Origin: Aliamphritea spongicola
Lineage (GTDB): Bacteria; Pseudomonadota; Gammaproteobacteria; Pseudomonadales; Balneatricaceae
Assembly (NCBI GenBank): GCA_024347235.1
Contig: AP025283.1
Span: forward strand, 1,364,001 to 1,428,000
Length of the DNA: 64,000 nucleotides
Direction: 5' to 3'
In this document: in pieces, positions 20,392 through 30,992 of the stretch
Position numbering within the stretch: the first letter of the stretch is position 1
How the letters are laid out: every line of letters begins with the position of its first letter
Notes under the pieces: generated by a model
What the model saw: the letters and a program-made list of their open reading frames with translations, nothing else
What the model was told of the DNA's origin: nothing
The model's database searches: none
Position numbers and translations under genes: made by a program

Positions 20392-21248
20392 ATGACGGCT
20401 ACAGAACAGCAGGATATCGCCAGCCAGGCACCCAGAGGGGCGTCACGCACCCGGGTTAAGGCTGAGCCTGAGTCTGTGGCTGCTGAAAAGCATACCTGGC
20501 GTTTCTCTGTATCCTGGCAAACTGACTGGTGGTTAAAGCCTGTTACTTTGCTGACTGCGGTGCTGGTGTTTGTTGCTTTGGCCGGGAGTGCGACAGATAA
20601 GTTGTATGTCTGGCTTGATCAGCCGGTGACGCATCTGACCGTCAAAGGTCAGACACGCTTTCTGGATAAAACGGATTTGGCGAATAAAGTCTGGCGGCCG
20701 TAAACGGCGGTCTGATGTCGGCGGATATAGATCGGGTTAAAGCTGAAGCGCAGGCGCATCCCTGGGTATATCAGGTCAATGTGGAGCGTCAGTGGCCGGC
20801 AAGTCTGGTACTTGAAGTAAAGGAAGAAGTACCGGTGGCGCGCTGGGGAGGCAATGGCCTGCTGAACCATGAAGGGGATATTTTCTGGCCGGAAGGCTCA
20901 GATGAGTACCAGCAGTTACCTCTGCTTGAAGGCCCTTCCAGTAATACTGCTCAAATGATGGCGCAGTATTACGAATTGAGCCAGCGCTTGCGGCATTTGT
21001 CGTTACAGGTGGATTCTTTGCAGATGGAAGCGCGGGGAGCCTGGTCACTGAAACTGAAAAACGGTGTGACTCTGGTGCTCGGACGTGAAGATTTAGTAGG
21101 CAGGCTGGAGCGGTTTGTCAGCCTGTATCAGTTGAGATTAAAGGATGATGTTGAGGCTGGTCGAATCGACCGAATCGACGTTCGCTATGAAAATGGTGTG
21201 GCAGTTAAATGGCGGCCACATCCGGAAAACACTGCTGATTTAGGTTAA
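20392..21248 (+). CDS. ftsQ: Cell division protein FtsQ
   Basis: Bitopic scaffold of the divisome that recruits FtsL and FtsB. A basic cytoplasmic N-terminus of about 50 residues precedes one membrane segment (PVTLLTAVLVFVALAGSA). The POTRA domain begins LTHLTVKGQTRFLDKTDL-like and includes HPWVYQVNVERQWPASLVLEVKEEVPVARWG, typical of FtsQ. One frame break at gg 20693-20694 restores NKVWAAVNGGLMSADID; corrected length is 285 aa. ftsA follows after 31 bases. Confidence 0.95.
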
Positions 21249-21279
21249 AGCAGATTAGAGACAAGTGGGTAGGTAGTTC

Positions 21280-22538
21280 GTGAATGAGCCTGGAAATAAT
21301 ATGATTGTCGCCCTGGATATCGGTACGTCCAAGGTGGTCTGTCTGGTTGCAGAAATCAGTCCTGATGGAGGGATTGATATTGTTGGTATTGGCTCGCATG
21401 TATCCCGCGGTCTGAAACGTGGTGTTGTTGTAAATATAGAGTCGACAGTGCAGTCCATTCAGCGTGCAGTTGAAGAAGCTGAGCTAATGGCTGGCTGTAA
21501 AATTCACTCGGTCACAGTGGGTGTGGCGGGAAGCCATATTAAGAGTATGAACTCCCATGGCATCGTTGCTGTACGTGACCGGGAAGTGATGGATTATGAT
21601 CTTGAGCGGGTGCTGGATGCTGCTCAGGCGGTGGCAATTCCTGCAGATGAAAAGATTCTGCATATCCTGCCTCAGGAGTATGTGATTGATAATCAGGAAG
21701 GTATTCGTGAGCCGCTGGGTATGTCAGGAGTGCGCCTGGAAGCCAAGGTGCATCTGGTAACCGGTGCCGTGAATGCGGTGCAAAATATTGAGAAGTGTGT
21801 TCAGCGCTGCGGCCTGGAAGTTGATAACAGTGTGCTGGAGCAGTTGGCTTCCAGCTATTCGGTTCTTACTGAAGACGAGAAAGAGCTCGGTGTCTGTATG
21901 GTGGATATGGGCGGAGGTACGACTGATATTGCTGTGTTTACTGCCGGTGCTATCCGTCATACAGCTGTTATTCCGATTGCCGGTGATCAGGTTACCAATG
22001 ATATTGCCATGGCATTACGGACGCCGACGCAGCATGCGGAAGACGTAAAGAAGAAATATGCCTGCTGTCTGGCTCAGTTAACCGGTCCGGAAGAAATGAT
22101 CAAGGTTGCGAGTGTGGGAGATCGTCCGGCACGGGATTTATCCCGTCAGGCGCTCGCTGAGGTAGTAGAGCCGCGATATGACGAGTTGTTTACTCTGATT
22201 CAGGCGGAGCTGCGCCGTAGCGGTTTTGAAGACATGATCGCTGCCGGCATTGTACTTACCGGTGGGACAGCCAAGATGGAAGGTGCTGTAGAGCTTGCTG
22301 AAGAAGTGTTCCATATGCCGGTTCGTCTGGCATTGCCGAAGGGGTACGGGGCATGGAAGATATTCTTGCCAGCCCGATTTATGCCACAGGTATCGGGTTG
22401 TTACAGCATGCTCAGCGGGAGTTACCTGCGGGTGCTGCGCAACACAGTTTTAAAGCAGAGCATCCTGTTAGCGAGCCACGTGAACCTGCAGAGCCGCTGC
22501 TTAACCGTATGAAAGCATGGTTTGCGAGAAATTTTTAA
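21280..22538 (+). CDS. ftsA: Cell division protein FtsA
   Basis: Actin-like ATPase that tethers FtsZ to the membrane. The phosphate-1 motif is VALDIGTSKVVCLVAE, the SHS2 insertion domain follows (GVAGSHIKSMNSHGIVAV), then VDMGGGTTDIAVF and VLTGGTAKMEG. The C-terminal amphipathic helix MKAWFARNF is the membrane-targeting sequence. The frame breaks once at gggg 22341-22344, restoring LPKGVRGMEDILASPIYATGIGLL; corrected length is 419 aa. The GTG at 21280 is used; an in-frame ATG at 21301 is an alternative. Confidence 0.96.
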
Positions 22539-22563
22539 GTGTTTGTTTGGTAATTACAGGCAC

Positions 22564-22578
22564 TGCCCCGTAGGGGCA
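22564..22578 (+). promoter_or_regulatory. Small hairpin in the ftsA-ftsZ gap
   Basis: TGCCCC-GTA-GGGGCA is a perfect 6-bp GC-rich stem with a three-base loop, followed by AAAACG. It lies about 75 bases before the ftsZ start. It has no T tract, so it is more likely a stability or processing element than a terminator. Confidence 0.35.
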
Positions 22579-22651
22579 AAACGAAATTATAAGATACAAA
22601 GAGTTTACAGAAGCCGGTGTGGGTCAGGCACTGAATCTGGAGGAAAGGGAT

Positions 22652-23842
22652 ATGTTTGAATTAGTAAATGATCTCGCGCAGAACGCGGTGATTAAAGTAG
22701 TAGGCGTTGGCGGCGGTGGCGGTAACGCGGTTCAGCATATGGTATCAACAGATGTTGATGGGGTTGATTTCATTTGTGCGAATACCGATGCACAGGCACT
22801 GGACCGTATGCAGGCGAAAACCCTGTTGCAGATCGGTGCGCAAATGACGAAAGGCCTGGGGCCGGCGCGGATCCGAATATTGGCCGTAAAGCAGCGGTTG
22901 ATGACCGTGAAAAATTGCAGAGATGCTGCACGGTGCGGATATGGTATTCATTACTGCAGGCATGGGCGGAGGCACAGGTACAGGCGCTGCGCCAATTGTT
23001 GCAGAAGTGGCAAAAGAGCTGGGTATTCTGACGGTTGCTGTGGTCACTAAGCCGTTCCCGTTCGAAGGCAAGAAGCGGGTTCAGTATGCCGAAGACGGTA
23101 TCCGTGAATTACGGGAAAATGTTGATTCACTGATAATCGTACCGAATGAAAAGCTGATGCAGGCTCTGGGACGCCAGTGCACACTGATCAATGCTTTCAA
23201 TGCCGCTAATGATGTACTGAAAGGTGCGGTGCAGGGGATTGCCGATCTGATTATCCGTCCGGGTATGATCAACGTCGACTTTGCGGACGTGCGTACTGTG
23301 ATGTCTGAAATGGGGACGGCCATGATGGGGTCCGGTACTGCCCGCGGAGAAAACCGGGGTACGGAGGCGGCGAACGCGGCGATCAGCAGCCCGCTGCTGG
23401 AAGATATCGACCTGCACGGCGCGCGGGGTATCCTGGTTAATATTACCGCTGGTCCTGACTTGGGACTGGGGAGTTTTCAGAAGTCGGTCAGGTGGTAGAA
23501 GAAATTGCTTCTGAGCAGGCAACTGTTGTAATTGGTACGGTAATCGATCCGACTCTTGAGGATGAAATCAAGGTTACGGTTGTTGCTACGGGTATTGATG
23601 GTGGCAGCGCTGCTGAAGAAACCGTGAAGGTTGTCAGCCAGAACCGAAAGCCGGATGGCAGCCTTGATCTGAAGCAACTGGAAATGCCTGCAGTACTGCG
23701 CCGTAAGGGAGAAGATTTACGGGCAGAAAATAATTTAGAGGCTGCGGAACTATCCGCACCAGCTGTGTCCAAAGAAAGTGATGGAGAGACCGATAGCGAA
23801 TATCTTGATATTCCTACGTTTTTACGCCGTCAGGCAGATTAA
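22652..23842 (+). CDS. ftsZ: Cell division GTPase FtsZ
   Basis: Tubulin-like GTPase that forms the Z ring. It has [16 protein letters not shown], the tubulin signature [10 protein letters not shown], the T7-loop region around [11 protein letters not shown], and a C-terminal conserved peptide [13 protein letters not shown] that binds FtsA and ZipA. The ATG at 22652 follows GGAGGA (22639-22644). Frame breaks lie at gggg 22858-22861, aaaaa 22910-22914 and gggg 23468-23471; corrected length is 397 aa. It closes the division part of the cluster. Confidence 0.97.
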
Positions 23843-23972
23843 ACAGACAGCTCTGTACTGCAGATTTGATCAGGATTGACGGCGAAAAATGCGCTGTAAC
23901 CGGGATTGCTGTATTGCAGCAAGTTTTGTTACAATGTCGGGTTAATATGCGACTCAAAATTTGGCAGAGAAT

Positions 23973-24883
23973 ATGATCGGACAACGCACGCTAAGAAACA
24001 GTATTAAAGCTACCGGAGTGGGGCTGCACACAGGACAGAAAGTTTACCTGACGCTGAAGCCTGCGCCGGTTAATACGGGCATTGTGTTTCGTCGGGTTGA
24101 TATCGAACCTGCGGTAGAAATTCAGGCCAGTGCGAATAACGTAGGCGATACAACGCTGTCTACGAATCTGCAGAAAGGAGACGTACGTGTTTCTACGGTT
24201 GAGCATTTGTTGTCTGCGATGGCGGGTCTGGGGATTGATAATGCCTATGTTGAGCTGAGTGCTGAAGAAGTGCCGATTATGGATGGCAGCGCTGCGCCGT
24301 TTGTTTTCCTGATTCAGTCTGCCGGTATTGAAGAACAGAGTGAGCCAAAGCAGTTTATCCGTATTAAACAGGAAGTATCTGTTTCTATGGATGACAAGGT
24401 TGCAACCTTTAAGCCTTTTGATGGCTTTAAAGTAGGCTTCACAATTGATTTTGATCATCCTGCGTTTGCCGGTCGCAATATGGAAGCCAGCCTTGATTTC
24501 TCAAGTACCTCTTTGTTAAAGAAGTAAGTCGCGCACGTACTTTTGGTTTTATGCGTGATATTGAGTACCTTCGTGCACAGAATCTGGCGCTGGGTGGCAG
24601 CATGGATAACGCTATTGTTGTGGATGATTACCGCATCCTTAACGAAGATGGTCTGCGTTATGATGATGAGTTTGTGAAGCACAAGGTTCTCGATGCGGTA
24701 GGTGATCTGTACCTGCTGGGTAAGAGCCTGATCGGTGAATTCCATGGCTTTAAGTCCGGACATTATTTAAACAACCTGCTGTTACGTAAGTTGCTGGAAA
24801 ATGAAGAAGCTTGGGAAGTGGTTACTTTTGAAGATCAGGACTCAGCGGTGCCAATTTCATACCTGAAGCCTATTCTGGCATAA
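23973..24883 (+). CDS. lpxC: UDP-3-O-acyl-N-acetylglucosamine deacetylase
   Basis: Zinc deacetylase for the committed step of lipid A synthesis. Visible parts are [21 protein letters not shown], the zinc ligand region [31 protein letters not shown] and the C-terminal [14 protein letters not shown] with [14 protein letters not shown]. One T is missing in 24512-24514; the repair restores [15 protein letters not shown] and gives 303 aa, the usual length. A 130-base gap separates it from ftsZ and a terminator follows. Confidence 0.96.
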
Positions 24884-24920
24884 GGTAAAATTGCCTGCGG
24901 GCAGCACAAAATATTGATTA

Positions 24921-24945
24921 AAACCGGGTTTAGGCCCGGTTTTTA
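24921..24945 (+). terminator. Intrinsic terminator after lpxC
   Basis: AAACCGGG and CCCGGTTT form an 8-bp stem (the 24921-24942 region) with a loop of about six bases, TTTAGG, and a T tract. It marks the 3' end of the mraZ-lpxC transcription unit before secA. Confidence 0.85.
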
Positions 24946-25077
24946 TGTCTTTGAAAATATTCACGGTTGAGATTCAACTTATTGCCCCAATAGAGGTAGA
25001 ATGCTTGGCCAATAATAGTTTAGAACAGCGGCATAGGTTTCAGCCGCTCACGTGTCTCAAGGGTTAAAAGTCACATT

Positions 25078-27809
25078 ATGCTCACCTCGATGTTAAAGAA
25101 AGTTTTTGGTAGTAAGAATGATCGTGAACTCAAGCGGATGGGAAAGATCGTTAAACAGATCAATGCCCTTGAAGCTGACCTTGAGTCTCTCAGTGATGAA
25201 CAGCTGAAGCTGAAGACTGAAGAATTCAAACAAAGACTGTCTGAAGGACAGTCGCTTGAACAGATTCTCCCTGAAGCGTTCGCAACAGTCCGTGAAGCGT
25301 CTAAGCGTGTGATGGGAATGCGTCACTTTGACGTGCAGTTTATCGGTGGTATTACCCTGCACGAAGGCAAGGTTGCAGAGATGCGTACCGGTGAAGGTAA
25401 AACCCTGGTAGCAACTGCACCTGTTTATCTGCGGGCTCTACAGGTAAAGGCGTTCATGTTGTAACGGTAAACGATTATCTGGCCAGCCGTGATGCCGAGT
25501 GGATGCGTCCGCTATATGAATCGCTGGGCTTGAGTGTCGGTGTGATTCTGTCTGGCCAGGACCCTGAAAGTAAGCGTGCAGCCTATCAGGCGGATATCAC
25601 CTACGGTACGAACAATGAGTTTGGTTTTGATTACCTGCGCGACAACATGGCGTTCAGCGTAGAAGAGAAAGTACAGCGAGACTTCCATTACGCCGTTGTG
25701 GATGAAGTTGACTCCATTCTTATCGATGAAGCCCGTACCCCACTGATCATTTCAGGTCCGGCTGAAGACAGTTCTGAGCTTTACCGCCAGATGAATACGC
25801 TGATTCCGGGCTTACGCCGTTTTGAAGGTGAGATTGATCCAAAGAGTGAAGAAGAAGTTGACGGTGACTTTGCTGTTGATGAGAAGAACAAGAGTGTTGA
25901 ACTGACTGAACAGGGTCACCAGAAGATTGAAGAAGTTCTGGTTGAAAAAGGCATTCTGGGCGAAGGTGAGAGCCTGTACGCCCCACATAACCTAAGCCTG
26001 TTACACCACGTGCTGGCTGCTCTTCGTGCGCACAACCTTTTCCAGCGGGATATTGATTATATTGTTCAGGATGGTCAGGTGGTCATCGTTGATGAGCATA
26101 CCGGCCGGATCATGCCTGGCCGTCGCTGGTCTGAGGGTTTGCACCAGGCAGTTGAAGCAAAAGAAGGTGTACACATTAATCAGGAAAGTCAGACTCTGGC
26201 TTCTACTACTTTCCAGAACTATTTTCGCCTGTATGAAACCCTGGCCGGTATGACCGGTACAGCGGATACAGAAGCATTCGAATTACGTCAGATTTATGCG
26301 TTGGATGTTGTGGTTATTCCGACCAACGTACCGGTTGCTCGAATTGATTATAACGATCTGGTATTCCTGACAGTGGCGGAAAAGTACGAAGCCATTGTGA
26401 AGGAAATTGAAGAGTGTGTGAAACAGGAGCGTCCGGTACTGGTCGGTACAGCGTCAGTTGAATCTTCAGAACTGATTTCTGCCTTCCTGACTAAGAAGAA
26501 TGTGCCACATAATGTTCTGAACGCTAAGAATCATGGTCGCGAGGCGGGTATTATCGCTGAAGCGGGTCGCCCAAGTGCGATTACCATCGCAACCAACATG
26601 GCGGGCCGTGGTACGGATATTGTATTGGGCGGTAAGCTCGATGCAGCACTTGCCAAGCTGGAAAACCCTTCTGAAGAAGAAATCGCTAAAGAAACGGCAG
26701 AATGGCAGCAGCGCCATGATGCGGTGCTGGCCGCCGGTGGTTTGCATATTATCGGTACTGAACGTCATGAGTCTCGCCGAATTGATAATCAGCTGCGTGG
26801 TCGTGCGGGTCGTCAGGGTGATAACGGTTCTTCCCGTTTCTTCCTGTCTCTCGAAGATGACCTGATGCGTATCTTTGCTTCTGAGCGGGTACGTCAGTTC
26901 ATGCAGGCGCTGGGGATGGAAAAAGGTGAAGCTATCGAACATAAGATGGTTTCCAATGCGATTGAAAAAGCGCAGCGCAAAGTAGAAGGCCGTAACTACG
27001 ATATTCGTAAACAGCTGCTTGAATACGATGATGTTGCCAATGATCAGCGTCGTGCGGTGTATGAGCAGCGTAATGAGCTGATGGCCAGCAGCGATGTATC
27101 TGAAACTGTAACAGCCGTTCGCAGCGAAGTGATTAATAAAGGTATCGATAACTTTATTGCACCTCAGAGCCTGGATGAGCAGTGGGATATTCCGGGACTG
27201 GAAAAACATCTTGAAAGTGAATTTGGTCTGCAGTTGCCGGTTCAGCAGTGGCTGGATACAGATGATTCGTTGCATGAAGAGTCCCTGCGTACCAAAATCG
27301 AACAGCAAATTGTTGAAGACTACCAGGCGAAGGAAGCTATGGTGGGGCTGGACAATATGCGTACCTTTGAGAAGCAGGTTATGCTGCAGGTGCTGGACAC
27401 TTTATGGAAAGAGCACCTTCAGGCAATGGATCTTCTGCGTCAGGGTATTCATCTGCGGGGTTATGCACAAAGAACCCTAAGCAGGAATACAAGCGTGAAT
27501 CCTTTATCCTGTTTGAGCAGTTGCTGGAAAATATTAAGACTGACGTCGTGAAGATTCTGAGTAACGTACAGATTCGCCAGCCTGAAGAAATTGAAGCGAT
27601 GGAGCGTCAGCGACGTGAGCAGGCTGAACGTCAGAAAATGGATTTTAAGCATGATGCAGAATCAGCTATGGGTAATGGCGCTGACGGTGAAGCTACTGCT
27701 GAACCTGTTGCTGAAACCTTTGTGCGTGATGAAAAAGGTTGGCCGTAATGAGCCTTGTCCGTGCGGTTCCGGTAAGAAATATAAGCAGTGTCACGGTAAA
27801 TTAAACTGA
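25078..27809 (+). CDS. secA: Preprotein translocase ATPase SecA
   Basis: Motor ATPase that drives proteins through SecYEG. Walker A lies in [14 protein letters not shown]; other helicase motifs are [30 protein letters not shown] and [15 protein letters not shown]. The tail ends in the zinc-binding SEC-C motif [17 protein letters not shown] that binds SecB. Frame breaks lie at 25440 (one A), aaa 27469-27471 and aaaaa 27732-27736 (two bases short or one extra); corrected length is about 910 aa. It is flanked by terminators on both sides and so probably transcribed alone. Confidence 0.97.
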
Positions 27810-27819
27810 TGATACATTT

Positions 27820-27846
27820 CGGAGCTTCCTGAATCAGGAAGCTTCG
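27820..27846 (+). terminator. Hairpin after secA
   Basis: The arms GAAGCTTCCTG-like AGCTTCCTGA and TCAGGAAGCT pair as a long stem with a very short loop directly after the secA stop. The following bases CGGTAAAACATTTT are only weakly T-rich, so it may act with the next hairpin. Confidence 0.55.
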
Positions 27847-27865
27847 GTAAAACATTTTAACTTAA

Positions 27866-27890
27866 GAAAGCAGCCTGGCTGCTTTCTTTT
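27866..27890 (+). terminator. Intrinsic terminator between secA and argJ
   Basis: AAAGCAGCC and GGCTGCTTT form a 9-bp stem followed by CTTTT. It lies only a few bases before the argJ ribosome site, so argJ either has a promoter overlapping this region or depends on read-through. Confidence 0.75.
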
Positions 27891-27906
27891 GTTGGAGGAT
27901 ATGAAA

Positions 27907-29124
27907 ATGGCAGTAGGTAGCGGTGTAATCCCTGAGCTTCATCCGGTTGCAGGTATTCGTGTAGGTACGACTTCAGCGGGTGTGAAAACGCCGGGCCGCC
28001 CTGATCTGGTACTTATGGAGCTGGGTGAGCAGGCAACAGTTGCCGGGGTTTTCACTCTTAATCAGTTCTGTGCAGCACCGGTGCGTATCTGTAAAGCAAA
28101 TCTGCAGTCAGATAAGCCACGTTATCTGGTTATCAATACCGGCAATGCAAATGCGGGTACCGGTAAAGAAGGCCATGAAGATGCGCTGACGTGCTGTCAG
28201 GCGGTGGCTGATCATGCTGGTGTAAAGCTGGAAGAAGTCTTGCCGTTTTCTACCGGTGTTATCGGAGAGAAATTACCGGTTGAGCGTATTACTTCAGCGG
28301 TGCCTGCTGCGTTCGATGCGCTTTCAGATAATGGCTGGCTGGATGCCGCCAGTGGTATTATGACCACGGATACCCGTCCTAAGGCTTATTCGACTCAGTT
28401 TGAGTATCAGGGGCAAACTATTACTTTTAGCGGAATTTCTAAAGGTGCTGGCATGATTAAGCCAAATATGGCGACGATGCTCGCGTATGTGGCGACAGAT
28501 GCCGCAGTGGATGCTGAACTGTTACAGCAGATGCTAAAGCGTTCTGCTGATAAGAGCTTTAACCGGGTAACCATTGATGGTGATACCTCTACTAATGACT
28601 CTTGTATGTTGATTGCAACCGGTGCCAGTGGGCTGAACGTTACCGAAACTGATGCTGAACTGTTTGCTGTCTTTAATAATGCCCTTGATGACATTATGTT
28701 GCAGCTGGCCCAGGCGATTGTGCGCGATGGTGAAGGTGCAACTAAATTTATTACCGTTTCAGTTGAACAGGCAGGCAGTTCAGAAGAAGCCTTACTGGCA
28801 GCTTATGCGGTTTCACATTCACCATTGGTAAAAACGGCGCTGTTTGCAAGCGATCCTAACTGGGGGCGGATTCTGGCGGCTGTCGGTTATGCGGGTATTG
28901 AGAGTCTAGATGTTGATGCCCTTCAGATCTATCTGGGTGATGTCTGTATTGTTGAAGATGGTGGACGTGCTGCCAGCTATACAGAAGAAGCTGGTCAGGC
29001 GGTAATGAATGAAGAAGAAATCACCATTCGTATCGTGCTAAACCGTGGCGACGTGTCGGAGACTGTATGGACCACAGATCTGAGTAAAGAATACGTGTCT
29101 ATTAATGCCGATTACCGCTCCTGA
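27907..29124 (+). CDS. argJ: Bifunctional glutamate N-acetyltransferase / amino-acid acetyltransferase ArgJ
   Basis: Recycles the acetyl group from N-acetylornithine to glutamate in arginine synthesis. It is intact. The self-cleavage site is in MIKPNMATMLAY (cleavage before Thr), and the oxyanion motif NTGNANAGTG and the SDPNWGRILAAVGYAG segment are present. The ATG at 27907 is chosen over 27901 because GGAGG at 27894-27898 is 8 bases away and the product then starts MAVGSGVIPELHPVAG as in the family; 405 aa. The next gene starts 15 bases later. Confidence 0.96.
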   Translation: MAVGSGVIPELHPVAGIRVGTTSAGVKTPGRPDLVLMELGEQATVAGVFTLNQFCAAPVRICKANLQSDKPRYLVINTGNANAGTGKEGHEDALTCCQAVADHAGVKLEEVLPFSTGVIGEKLPVERITSAVPAAFDALSDNGWLDAASGIMTTDTRPKAYSTQFEYQGQTITFSGISKGAGMIKPNMATMLAYVATDAAVDAELLQQMLKRSADKSFNRVTIDGDTSTNDSCMLIATGASGLNVTETDAELFAVFNNALDDIMLQLAQAIVRDGEGATKFITVSVEQAGSSEEALLAAYAVSHSPLVKTALFASDPNWGRILAAVGYAGIESLDVDALQIYLGDVCIVEDGGRAASYTEEAGQAVMNEEEITIRIVLNRGDVSETVWTTDLSKEYVSINADYRS

Positions 29125-29139
29125 GCAGGACTGTTACCG

Positions 29140-30069
29140 ATGCCTGAACTGATTCACGTTGCTGCGGCTGCTATCTTTAATCCGCAAGGGAAGGTGTTGC
29201 TTGCTCTGCGCAGTAAAAACAGCACCAAGGGGCTTGTGGGAGTTTCCCGGCGGAAAAGTAGAATCGGGTGAGTCTGTGCGTGATGCGCTCGCCAGAGAAT
29301 TGGAAGAGGAGTTGGGTATCCGGATTGATCAGGCATCTACCCGACCACTGATCCAAGTGCCTTATCATTATCTTGATAAGTCTGTGTTGCTGGACGTGTT
29401 CAAGGTATCCGGTTTCTCCGGTGTACCTCATGGCGCTGAAGGGCAGCCACTGGAGTGGGCAGATATTACGGATTTGGATAGTTATGACTTCCCTGCTGCA
29501 AATACTCCAATTGTTAATGCGCTGTTATTACCGGAGAAAATAGCCATAACAGGGACTGCAGAAAGTAATGCCCAGTATATTGAGAAATCTTCCAGAGCTC
29601 TCAATAAAGGTGCTCAGTGGCTGATGTTACGGGCGCATGGGCTGGAGTCTGCTGAAAGGGTGGAGCTGGCCAGAACTCTGATGGACCGTGAAGGAGCTGA
29701 TTTATGCCTGAACGGAAGCGTTGAGGAGGCTAATTTAGCAGGCGTTGACGCGTTGCACCTTACATCTTCCAAGCTGATGGAGATGCAGGATCGCTCTGTG
29801 TTTAAAGGTCGCTGGTTAAGTGCCTCCTGCCATAATGAAGAGCAGTTACAAAAAGCAGTGGCGTTAGGGCTGGATTTTGTTACTCTTTCGCCGGTTAACC
29901 CGACTGCAACGCACCCGGATCAGGAAGGAATCGGCTGGGATGTGTTTTCTCAGCTGGCGAATGCGTATCCGTTACCGGTTTATGCGCTGGGCGGCATGAC
30001 TGCAGAAAATCTGGAGACATGCTGGGAGCGTGGTGGTCAGGAATCTGTGCAATCCGGGAGTTTTGGTAA
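29140..30069 (+). CDS. mutT: Nudix hydrolase (MutT) fused to a thiamine-phosphate-synthase-like domain
   Basis: The N-terminal domain carries the Nudix box GGKVESGESVRDALARELEEELGI, as in MutT, which removes 8-oxo-dGTP. The C-terminal domain (NKGAQWLMLRAHGLESAER, GVDALHLTSSKLM, FVTLSPVNPTATHPDQEGIGWD, PVYALGGMTAENL) matches the ThiE/TenI fold. This two-domain form is common in pseudomonads and relatives; the role of the second domain is not established. Frame breaks lie at gggg 29229-29232 (two short or one extra) and gg 30040-30041; corrected length is 310 aa, ending GQGICAIREFW. Confidence 0.9.
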
Positions 30070-30073
30070 TATA

Positions 30074-30094
30074 AGGAGCTCATGCAGAGCTCCT
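30074..30094. terminator. Perfect hairpin between convergent mutT and yacG
   Basis: AGGAGCTC-ATGCA-GAGCTCCT is a perfect 8-bp stem with a five-base loop, placed just after the corrected mutT stop and before the end of yacG on the other strand. It probably works for both directions; T tracts are poor. Confidence 0.6.
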
Positions 30095-30116
30095 CATCAG
30101 GTGAGGCAGGCAGTTT

Positions 30117-30341
30117 TCAGTGTAAGCGTGGTTTAGCTTCGTCGATCCGGCTTTCAGGATCTTCGAAGCTGCTACTGTAATCATCCAGTTCCGGTTCGCT
30201 GGCAATCTGATATTCTTCGCTGGCCCAGGCACCTAAATCCAGTGTCCTGCATCTTTTACTACAGAATGGCCTGAACAGGTTATCGGTGTTCCATTCGCTT
30301 TTCTTGCCACACTGAGGGCAATCGACTATTGGTTTGCTCAT
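30117..30341 (-). CDS. yacG: DNA gyrase inhibitor / zinc-binding protein YacG
   Basis: A small zinc-finger protein of 74 aa that binds GyrB and limits gyrase activity in E. coli. The four zinc cysteines are C-x2-C (DCPQCGKKSEW) and C-x3-C (PFCSKRCRTLDLGAWA). The acidic tail (ELDDYSSSFEDPESRIDE) is usual. It is intact and overlaps the coaE stop by one base, so it is likely cotranscribed with coaE and pilD. Confidence 0.95.
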   Translation of the reverse strand: MSKPIVDCPQCGKKSEWNTDNLFRPFCSKRCRTLDLGAWASEEYQIASEPELDDYSSSFEDPESRIDEAKPRLH

Positions 30342-30958
30342 TATCTGATCTCAGTACTTTTATGCGTGTTGGCTTGCTGAATAAATAGTTCATGGAGGCG
30401 CTCTACTTGTGCGTCCAGCGCTGTTTGTGGCCCACTATTATCAATAATGTGGCTGGCTTTGTCTAAGCGTTCATGTCGGGACATCTGAGCGGCGATGATT
30501 TTTCGGATTTGCTCAGCAGAGTTGTTATCTCTGGCGCAGCTGCGCTTAATCTGTAGTTTTTCCGGTACATCTACAACGACAATTTCATTACACAGCTGAT
30601 GCTGATCTGTCTCCAGCAGTAAAGGGGATGCCAGAATTGCGTAAGCGCTGTTTGCGCTGTTTAACTGGCTTACGATGCTTTTACGAATAATAGGGTGCAG
30701 TAACTCTTCTAGCCATTTTCTTTCAGTCGGGGATGAAAATACCAGAGTGCGCAGACTGGCCCGGTCAAGCGTGCCGTCAGCATTAAGAATATTATTGCCA
30801 AAGTGTTGATGTATTTTTGATAATCCGGGAGTGCCGGGTTCTACCACTTCTCTGGCAACAATATCAGCATCAACAACAGTTATGCCATGGTTCATGAACA
30901 GGTTAGAAACTGCTGTTTTTCCGCTGCCAATGCCGCCGGTAATACCAATAATCAGCAT
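30341..30958 (-). CDS. coaE: Dephospho-CoA kinase
   Basis: P-loop kinase for the last step of coenzyme A synthesis. It is intact at 205 aa. Walker A is IGITGGIGSGKTAV; VVDADIVAREVVEPG and LASPLLLETDQHQLCNEIVVVD are family motifs. It lies 34 bases after pilD and one base overlaps yacG, the standard pilD-coaE-yacG order of gammaproteobacteria. Confidence 0.96.
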   Translation of the reverse strand: MLIIGITGGIGSGKTAVSNLFMNHGITVVDADIVAREVVEPGTPGLSKIHQHFGNNILNADGTLDRASLRTLVFSSPTERKWLEELLHPIIRKSIVSQLNSANSAYAILASPLLLETDQHQLCNEIVVVDVPEKLQIKRSCARDNNSAEQIRKIIAAQMSRHERLDKASHIIDNSGPQTALDAQVERLHELFIQQANTHKSTEIR

Positions 30959-30992
30959 TGTTATACCTGAAGGAAGTGTAAATAAAAGCCGG

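Noticed and set aside
22652..23842. Programmed ribosomal frameshifting in ftsZ, secA, mraY and others, because A and G runs sit at the breaks
   Set aside because: Breaks occur in dozens of unrelated genes, at all base types, several per gene, without a shared stimulator structure. Simple base loss explains them better.
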